Origin: an uncultured Bacteroidota bacterium
GTDB lineage: Bacteria > Bacteroidota > Bacteroidia > Chitinophagales > Chitinophagaceae
Direction: 5' to 3'
Assembly (NCBI GenBank): GCA_903877645.1
Contig: CAIRES010000004.1
Location: 1-60,006, forward strand
DNA: 60,006 bases
Part shown: piece by piece, positions 55,001 to 60,006 of the stretch
Layout of the letters: each line of letters starts with the position of its first letter
How positions within the stretch are numbered: the stretch's first letter is position 1
Translations under genes and position numbers: made by a program
The notes under the pieces: generated by a model
What the model saw: the letters and a program-made list of their open reading frames with translations, nothing else
Databases searched by the model: none
Told to the model about the DNA's origin: nothing

Positions 55001-58000
55001 TCATGTTAGCAGTACAGCCATTGCCGTTGGTAGCCACGATAGTATAAGCGCCTGCCGTAGTATCTAAGCCAAAATCAAGCGAACCACCTGTACCTGTTAT
55101 TGACGACCCTATCGGAGTAGTGCCACCTAAATATAATTCGTAAGTAGTACCTACAGCAGAAGAAATCAAAATGATGTGCCTGCCTGTGCCGCCTGCGCAA
55201 TAGCTGCCACCACCGGATACAACCTGCGGAGTTGGCAACGAATTGGTAGTAATATGTGAGCTGCCCGACATGTTGGCCGTACAGTTTGTACCATTAGTAG
55301 CTACCACAGTATAAGTACCGGTAGCGGTATGCGCACCGAAATCAAGGGTAGAACTTGTACCCGCTACTGAGCCGCCAACAGGTGCAGAGCCGAGGAACAA
55401 CTGATAGTTGGTACCCAGGTCAGAACCATACATCTGTATGTGCCTGCCGCCGCCACCTGCGCAATAGCTGCTATCGCCGCTAAGCGTATATATATTAGGC
55501 AATGGCGAAGTAAACACCCGTGCAATACCCGACATAGTAGCCGTGCAACCTGTGGTAGTATTGGTAGCAACAATAGAATAAGTACCCGCGGTAGTATACA
55601 GGCCGTAATTCAGCGACCTGCCGGTACCTGTTAATGTACCTGCCGTAGTAGTGCCGTTGATCAGGTCATACCTGATACCTGTATTGGAGAAATCGAGGCC
55701 GATGGTATCACCCACGCCGCCGATGCAATAACCGCCGCCGCCTGTTACATTAAATGTAGTAGGCAATGGGTTCACAATTACAGTGCCGCTGCCAAAGAAA
55801 TTGGTAGTGCAACCCGCAGTACCTGATGCCTTGATGGTATATACACCCGGAACTGTCCAATCGCTGAGGTCCATTGCTGCACCTGTACCGGGAAATACAT
55901 AGCCTGTGTTTACCCCATTGAGGAATAAGCTGTCATAAGTACCTGCCTGCGAACCGTCGGTTTGCAGATCCACACCGGCACCGCCTGCGCAATAGCTGCT
56001 GCTGCCCGATACACGGAGTGTATATGGAAGCGGTGATGCCACAGGATTGATCGTAGCCGTGAGCAGCATCGACTGGTAGCACTTGGTCAGGTCATTGGTA
56101 TCTACAACTGTGTAGTTGCCCGGTGCGCTCTGCACACCAAAATCCAATGGCACAGGGCCGCCGGCAACCGGCAAGCCTACAGGCGAGCCATTTAAGAATA
56201 ACTGGTAGCTGTTGCCTGTAGTAGAAGAATTGAGGGTAACGTGATATGTGCTTGGCGTACCCGAACACACATTACCGCCGCCGCCTACTACAAACTGGGT
56301 AGGTAAGCTATTAACAGTAAGTAAGGTAGTGACCTTACAGGTAGTAGGCAATGTATAAGTAACCGTAGCAATAGATGTAGAAGTAACCGAACCGCCGGTA
56401 ACCAGGCCCGAAGAAGCATCTATAGTAGCCACAAATGTAGGTACGATGGTCCAGGTGCCACCTGTTACGGAATTACCCAAAGAGGTTGTAGCGCCACGAC
56501 AAACAACCGGGATGCCCGAAATAGCTGAAGGATTCTGGTTAACGGTAACCACCGTAGTAGTGGTGCAACCCGTAACAGGAGCAGCATAAGTAATAACAGC
56601 CGTACCCGGAGAAACACCGGTAACCAGGCCGGCACCGCCGCTGAGTACTACCGATGCTATGGTAGCATCGCTGGTAGTCCATGTGCCGGGGCCGGGCGTA
56701 GAGGAAAGTGTAGTATTAAGGCCAGTACATACAAAGGTATTGCCAAGTATGGTTGTAGGGGCCGGATTGACCGTCACCGTTAAACTAGGTGAAGTAGCCG
56801 AGCTGGCGCCACAAGACACGAGCATACGGTAAGTAATGACCGTAGGGGCGCTGACAGATGTAATAGTAGGCGCAAAATAAGTAGAGGTAGAACCTGCAGG
56901 GCCGAAACCGCTGCCCGTATTCTGCTGCCATAGGTAGGTGATACCGGGCCCCGCAGTAGCGCCTACACTAAAGAGGCTTGGGGTAAGCGATGTACAACCT
57001 TTTAATGCACTGGCCGCTACTATACCCGGACTAGGAGTACCGGAGCATGGTGGGTTACCGATAGTTACTTGATAATCGCGGATGTCGCCATACTGCATTG
57101 TAGTGGTAGTAGGACAAGCAGGAAGCTGAGGATATACAGGATAAAGAACCTGTGCGCCTACAGCATAGTTAGCCGAATAATCTGTGATCACCCTCATTCT
57201 GCACACACCGGGATTTACGCCCGAAGGAATCGCAATTGAGAAAGTCGGCCTTGTGGTGCTATTTGCATAGTTAGCAAAACCACCTACAGATTCCGAGCTG
57301 GCAAAGGTGCCATCATTATTAAAGTCTATCCATATCTGACCGCTCAAATAATTACCTGTTGGCTGTCCTACAGTAGCGTTATATGAATTACCTGGAGTAA
57401 GCGTACAAGTATATGTTGTTCCTGTTTCATTATTATAATTTCCCGTGGTACCTGTACCCAGACCGTATGAAGTAGGATCACTGATCGAAGTAGGACTGGC
57501 TCCGATAAGCACAAACGGATATGCAGAACCGGCGCTCACATAAGCTCCGGCTGCAGCCCCGCCGCTGGCCGTGTTAGCAGCACAACCGCTTGCCAAGCCA
57601 ACTAAAGTAGCCACACCGGTAGTACCGGTCGCGGCATAAATAGCTGAGGTGCCGGTAGCGGCGCAGGTAACTATGCAACGATAATATGTAGTAGCACTGA
57701 TACCATATATAGTAGCAGTTGGTAAAACACCACCGGGTACATCAGTATAAGTACCTGTAAGTGTGGGGGAAGACTGCCAGTCATAAGTAAGACCGCCTGA
57801 TGTAGGTATAGGGGAAAGCCCGAGTGTAAACACCGAAAATGGCCCCCCTGTAGCAGGAGTAACAGAAGAAAGCCCGCCGCCCGGTGCGCCGGTACATGAG
57901 TTAACGCCATTGCCTGTTACGGCTACATTTACTGTATTGGTAAGCACTGTACCATACACGGCTATATTGCCGCTATAAGGTATAGTAGCTGTAGGATTAA

Positions 58001-59126
58001 ACTGAACATATACATTCACAGGGGTCATGACACCACCCACGGCAGTATAAGGTACCTGCAGCGGGCCGGTAAGCCCGGTACTACCGGTTGCACTGTACCA
58101 GTTGGTACCATCAATAGATACATTAAAATTAGCAGGTGGCATCACCTGTATGCCACTGGCGCCTGAGCCTGATGCGGGCATGTATGCGCTGGTAAGTGTA
58201 AAGTAAGTAGGAGGAACAGAAGTTGTACCCGAAGTAACAGAGCCAAAAGCCAAAGGAGATGGCGTAGCAAAAACAGTAGGTCCATATATAGTAACGATAC
58301 CATTACCTGCTGTAGAACTGGTAAGCGTGTTATAACCGGTAGTATTTGTTACAGCTGAAACAACAACAGAACCAATGGTAGTTGTAGAAGCAGGAAAAGA
58401 GGATCCGCCGCCGCCGCCGCCATAAGCGCCACCGCCGCCGCCCCAGTTGCCGCCACCGCCGCCGCCTACGCCGCTTGGGCCACTATAAGTACCCCCAACG
58501 CCTAGCGTTCCTGAACCACCGTAATATCCTGCGTTTGCACCACCGGCTCCAACTGTAGCACCTGTACCGCAATAATAAGAGTAATATGCATTGCTGCAAT
58601 AATTGCCGTTCCCTCCGACAAGGCCACCATCGCCGCCTTTCTCGCCATTGGCTACATTGCAGTCATAGCCGCCGCCGCCGCCGGCACCGGCAACAACCAA
58701 CCTGCTGGCAAGGCCCGTAGCATTGGCATACGTAGCGCCAGTGTTATTGGTCCGTATATCAGACGCACCACCACCACCACCACCATAATACCAGCCACTG
58801 CCACCACCGCCAACTCCACCGGTTGAGGCGCTGCCTGATCCCGGATAAATTGATCCTTTTCCGCCTACATAAATAATCAATACCTGTCCACCTGTAAGGC
58901 CGCCAAGAGTAGCCTGCACACGCGCACCCTTGCCACCGGGGCTGCTGATAGAACTACCCCCATTACCACCCTGCATATCCACACCAACAGATGTGATACC
59001 CGCAGGTACAGTATAAAAATAAGGGCCACCAGGTGTGGTGTAATTAGTTTGCGCGTTTGCGCCGGATACTGCTCCCAGCAGGATAATGATAGGGATCATT
59101 AGGCGGGAAATGTAGAATCTTTTCAT
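52023..59126 (-). CDS. Giant Gly-rich, repeat-bearing T9SS-secreted surface protein
   Basis: 2367 residues. Signal peptide MKRFYISRLMIPIIILLGAV, cleaved near NAQ. Residues about 30-255 are a Gly-rich domain ('GGVGGGGSGWYYGGGGGGAS'), like the one of ALK-type receptors and some bacterial adhesins. Next come an ASPM/Hydin-like Ig segment (about 285-410), a GEVED domain (about 590-690, 'SGQIWIDFNNDGTFASSES'), two or more Ig-like repeats, then twelve repeats of 89 residues (about 940-2010; bases 53100-56315), each like PLPVVYTVSGGGAYCAGSTG with a later 'NYQLYNG', 'LDFG' and 'GTYTVVATN'. Three Ig-like units and a type A sorting tail ('LIPNPNKGDFSISG', 'GMYILNLRAGSENTIFHFVI') finish. No PorP neighbour. 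A surface adhesin or sheath role is inferred. Confidence 0.88.
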   Translation of the reverse strand: MKRFYISRLMIPIIILLGAVSGANAQTNYTTPGGPYFYTVPAGITSVGVDMQGGNGGSSISSPGGKGARVQATLGGLTGGQVLIIYVGGKGSIYPGSGSASTGGVGGGGSGWYYGGGGGGASDIRTNNTGATYANATGLASRLVVAGAGGGGGYDCNVANGEKGGDGGLVGGNGNYCSNAYYSYYCGTGATVGAGGANAGYYGGSGTLGVGGTYSGPSGVGGGGGGNWGGGGGAYGGGGGGSSFPASTTTIGSVVVSAVTNTTGYNTLTSSTAGNGIVTIYGPTVFATPSPLAFGSVTSGTTSVPPTYFTLTSAYMPASGSGASGIQVMPPANFNVSIDGTNWYSATGSTGLTGPLQVPYTAVGGVMTPVNVYVQFNPTATIPYSGNIAVYGTVLTNTVNVAVTGNGVNSCTGAPGGGLSSVTPATGGPFSVFTLGLSPIPTSGGLTYDWQSSPTLTGTYTDVPGGVLPTATIYGISATTYYRCIVTCAATGTSAIYAATGTTGVATLVGLASGCAANTASGGAAAGAYVSAGSAYPFVLIGASPTSISDPTSYGLGTGTTGNYNNETGTTYTCTLTPGNSYNATVGQPTGNYLSGQIWIDFNNDGTFASSESVGGFANYANSTTRPTFSIAIPSGVNPGVCRMRVITDYSANYAVGAQVLYPVYPQLPACPTTTTMQYGDIRDYQVTIGNPPCSGTPSPGIVAASALKGCTSLTPSLFSVGATAGPGITYLWQQNTGSGFGPAGSTSTYFAPTITSVSAPTVITYRMLVSCGASSATSPSLTVTVNPAPTTILGNTFVCTGLNTTLSSTPGPGTWTTSDATIASVVLSGGAGLVTGVSPGTAVITYAAPVTGCTTTTVVTVNQNPSAISGIPVVCRGATTSLGNSVTGGTWTIVPTFVATIDASSGLVTGGSVTSTSIATVTYTLPTTCKVTTLLTVNSLPTQFVVGGGGNVCSGTPSTYHVTLNSSTTGNSYQLFLNGSPVGLPVAGGPVPLDFGVQSAPGNYTVVDTNDLTKCYQSMLLTATINPVASPLPYTLRVSGSSSYCAGGAGVDLQTDGSQAGTYDSLFLNGVNTGYVFPGTGAAMDLSDWTVPGVYTIKASGTAGCTTNFFGSGTVIVNPLPTTFNVTGGGGYCIGGVGDTIGLDFSNTGIRYDLINGTTTAGTLTGTGRSLNYGLYTTAGTYSIVATNTTTGCTATMSGIARVFTSPLPNIYTLSGDSSYCAGGGGRHIQMYGSDLGTNYQLFLGSAPVGGSVAGTSSTLDFGAHTATGTYTVVATNGTNCTANMSGSSHITTNSLPTPQVVSGGGSYCAGGTGRHIILISSAVGTTYELYLGGTTPIGSSITGTGGSLDFGLDTTAGAYTIVATNGNGCTANMTGTAIIAVNPLPAQFNVTGTGNYCSGTAGLDVQLDFSSTGVNYQLVKDGTPTSSVLAGVGGALDFGTLTSGAYTVVATNPSTTCTNGMNGSAVIGINPLPVNHLVTGGGSLCAGDTGRVVGLNGSDAGINYQLYNGISTVGSLVAGTGGILNFGLQTAAGSYTILAKDAFTGCQHTMAGTATVVVNPLPNNFYLTGGGIFCTGTSGVHVGLNSSNTGIRYQLYNSGTSTGVGVTGTGLALDFGLQNASGTYTVVATNATTGCTANMAGSSIVAANPLPVVYTVSGGGAYCAGSTGLDVSLSGSDAGINYQLVRGSSSVGSAVSGSGGSIDFGTLTTAGTYTVVASDATTGCVSNMAASASILINPLPVVSTVSGGGSYCATGTGVHIFLGVSSNGVNYQLFNGTTGLGTMAGTGGSLDFGLTTTAGTYTIEATNPLTHCSAGMTGSATVAINPLPDAHTVTGGGGYCTGGAGVHIGLDGSDAGIRYQLYNGTTGTGAPVTGTGTSIDLGGYTAVGAYTVKATNITTGCTSNMAGSTSVAIVAPPTAYSITGGGNYCATGLGVHVGLATSDAGVNYQLYKSGTPIGVYASGTGGPLDFGLEIAPGLYTATANNPSSGCNSNMTGSTTIAIIPVVLPHVTLSSSNGGSIVCTGQSVTFNASPINGGTAPTYQWFVNGVNAGIGAAYTYLPNTGDVVTALMTSNAQCAIPDTGSLSMTMTVSPLEMPTVSIVANPGDVVCTGAPASFSASSLYGGTAPVMRWIKNGSFVSTGTTYTYTPANGDIIAFMLGSNYPCLLADTVYSNNISMSVTPGVVPVVGITANPGSHINAGQSVTFTASTTTGGAHPAYQWFVNSHMVAGATGTTFTTSALQNNDSVSCEVTGTCDLVGVNSIHMHVGTNVGVTQVSSGNSDVKLIPNPNKGDFSISGTIGTTDEEVSVDVVNMIGQVVYTGKVMTQNGSIDQHIQLSSNLANGMYILNLRAGSENTIFHFVIEK

Positions 59127-59397
59127 TCTAATAGTTGTTTAATAGATGATAAAAATTGTTAGAGTCCAGAGGTAAAAACAATAGAATAAACGTTAAGTTA
59201 ATATTTTATCTACGCAAAATAGGTTGTTTTTTATGAATTCCAAAACTTTTGTGCAGTTTTTTTTTAACATATTGTGCATTTGCAATATAAAATGGTTGTG
59301 CCGGAAAAAAACGGGGTGGTATCTATGGCCTTTCCTTGTGCCCGTCTTTCTCCCCCTCATTCTTCGCAAGGTGCAAAGGATCGGCACTCGAGCAGGG

Positions 59398-59540
59398 AAT
59401 GTCCCATGTACCGAAAACATTTTCTTGTGGATAACTCTTATTAGCGAAATACGCACTTGTGTGTTCCTGCAATGGTTTCGGCGGGTTTTGGCGCGTGGGA
59501 ATGTCCCATTGGATGTCCCATTTTCTGCAATGGGACATTT
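59398..59540. repeat. Cluster of four ATGTCCCAT motifs
   Basis: AATGTCCCAT occurs at 59398-59407 and 59500-59509, GATGTCCCAT at 59512-59521, and the reverse form AATGGGACAT at 59529-59538, in the gene-poor stretch upstream of the giant gene. The last three lie within 40 bases. Frames on both strands across this stretch (59193-59600) look non-coding. Purpose unknown; could be protein-binding sites or relics. Confidence 0.5.
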
Positions 59541-59660
59541 TTGGGCTGCAACGTTCCGACCACTAAATGAAGGGCTAAGAAAAGACCAGGGATGATACAA
59601 AGGTCGGTTATAAATTAATACAGCCCAAGACGAGTTTTCTATAGGGGTATAGACGTATGT

Positions 59661-60006
59661 TTTGCTTTGTCATCCCGAGGTACGAGGGATCTGCACTCGC
59701 GTGTAATACGTTTGTGTGTATGCCCTTCCATGAAGAAATGATTTGCATAGCGAGTACGGTGGAGTATAGATCCCATGTAACCCTTTTTGCTTTGTCATCC
59801 CGAGGTACGAGGGATCTGCACTCACGTGTAATACGTTTGTGTGCGCCCTTCCATGAAGAAATGATTTGCATAGCGAGTACAGTAGAGTGTAGATCCCTCG
59901 TAACCTTTTTTGCTTTGTCATCCCGAGGCACGAGGGATCTATACTCGCGTATGTGAAATAACGAGTACAGTAGAGTGCAGATCCCTCGTACCTCGGGATG
60001 ACAAAA
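59661..60006. repeat. Three tandem copies of an inverted-repeat (MITE-like) element
   Basis: Units begin at 59661, 59786 and 59909 (125, 123 and at least 98 bases). Each opens with TTTGTCATCCCGAGG and CGAGGGATCT and closes with an AGATCCC-type arm. In the third copy, 59914-59940 and 59979-60005 pair at 26 of 27 positions. Copies 1 and 2 share an inner segment (GCCCTTCCATGAAGAAATGA and neighbours) that the third has lost. Such CATCCCGAGG/GAGGGATCT elements recur between Bacteroidota genes; origin unclear. The bases 59541-59660 show nothing else. The third copy ends at the window edge. Confidence 0.8.

Noticed and set aside
58380-58700. Runs of CCG triplets as a possible microsatellite element
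   Set aside because: They are GGC/GGT Gly codons of the Gly-rich domain read on the minus strand, interrupted by other codons; no separate element needed.
59193-59600. Overlapping frames on both strands (135 and 123 codons)
   Set aside because: Both are Cys/Arg-rich low-quality readings over repeated ATGTCCCAT motifs, without domains, and they exclude each other.

Overview
The window reads as chromosomal DNA of a Bacteroidota bacterium, most likely in or near the Chitinophagaceae. The basis is PorP/SprF and PorE-like type IX secretion (T9SS) proteins, T9SS type A sorting tails, gliding-motility-associated C-terminal (CHU_C) domains, SprB repeats, a two-component-style fused E1 ketoacid dehydrogenase, futalosine-pathway MqnE, and promoters of the Bacteroidota form TTG-N20-TAnnTTTG. 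The family assignment is inference from overall gene content. No rRNA, tRNA or CRISPR array was recognised.

Layout. 1-89 holds the cut-off start of a possible IS630-type transposase, followed by a small STAS/SpoIIAA-like gene. 690-8561 (minus) is an adhesin cassette: a 1621-residue Ig-repeat CHU_C protein, PorP/SprF, and a PorE-like OmpA protein. Upstream are a Cys-rich secreted protein whose start is out of frame by one base in an A8 tract, and a second giant (about 1603 residues) built of PKD repeats but ending in the same SprB/CHU_C module. 14824-21126 (minus) is a seven-gene aromatic catabolism operon: hmgA, hppD, paaA, paaB, paaC, paaD and a metallo-beta-lactamase/rhodanese protein. Two tandem 11-bp palindromes lie upstream, next to a lone -7 box. 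21249-25181 holds a cupin, a lipoprotein, an M43-type secreted protease and mqnE. A nested palindromic repeat separates mqnE from ornithine aminotransferase.

26887-32288 (minus) carries an inward-rectifier K+ channel, a polysaccharide flippase, a hexapeptide acyltransferase and a YfhO-type membrane protein. 32521-39335 (plus) carries a degenerate retropepsin-like protein, fused E1 dehydrogenase, a RelE-type toxin-antitoxin pair, an unknown secreted protein, purE, phoH and an FkbM methyltransferase. 39344-41489 (minus) has ExbD/ExbB and a HEPN/MNT pair, with a zinc-ribbon gene remnant between them. 41656-45174 (plus) is the sdhCAB operon. 45296-49197 (plus) is a three-gene operon (DUF4105 protein, alpha/beta hydrolase, CHU_C protein). 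49211-51959 (minus) pairs a processive-type GT2 with a GH26-like hydrolase. 52023-59126 (minus) is a 2367-residue surface protein with a Gly-rich domain, GEVED domain, twelve 89-residue repeats and a T9SS tail. The last 880 bases have no convincing gene but carry ATGTCCCAT repeats and three copies of an inverted-repeat element.

How it fits together. Four very large or CHU_C secreted proteins plus PorP/PorE indicate heavy investment in T9SS-delivered surface structures. The metabolic core is tyrosine/phenylacetate breakdown feeding the TCA cycle and succinate dehydrogenase, with menaquinone made by the futalosine route. The strongest leads are the A8-tract frameshift, the mixed homogentisate/phenylacetyl-CoA operon with its putative operators, the interchangeable C-terminal module of the two giants, and the several palindromic repeat families.
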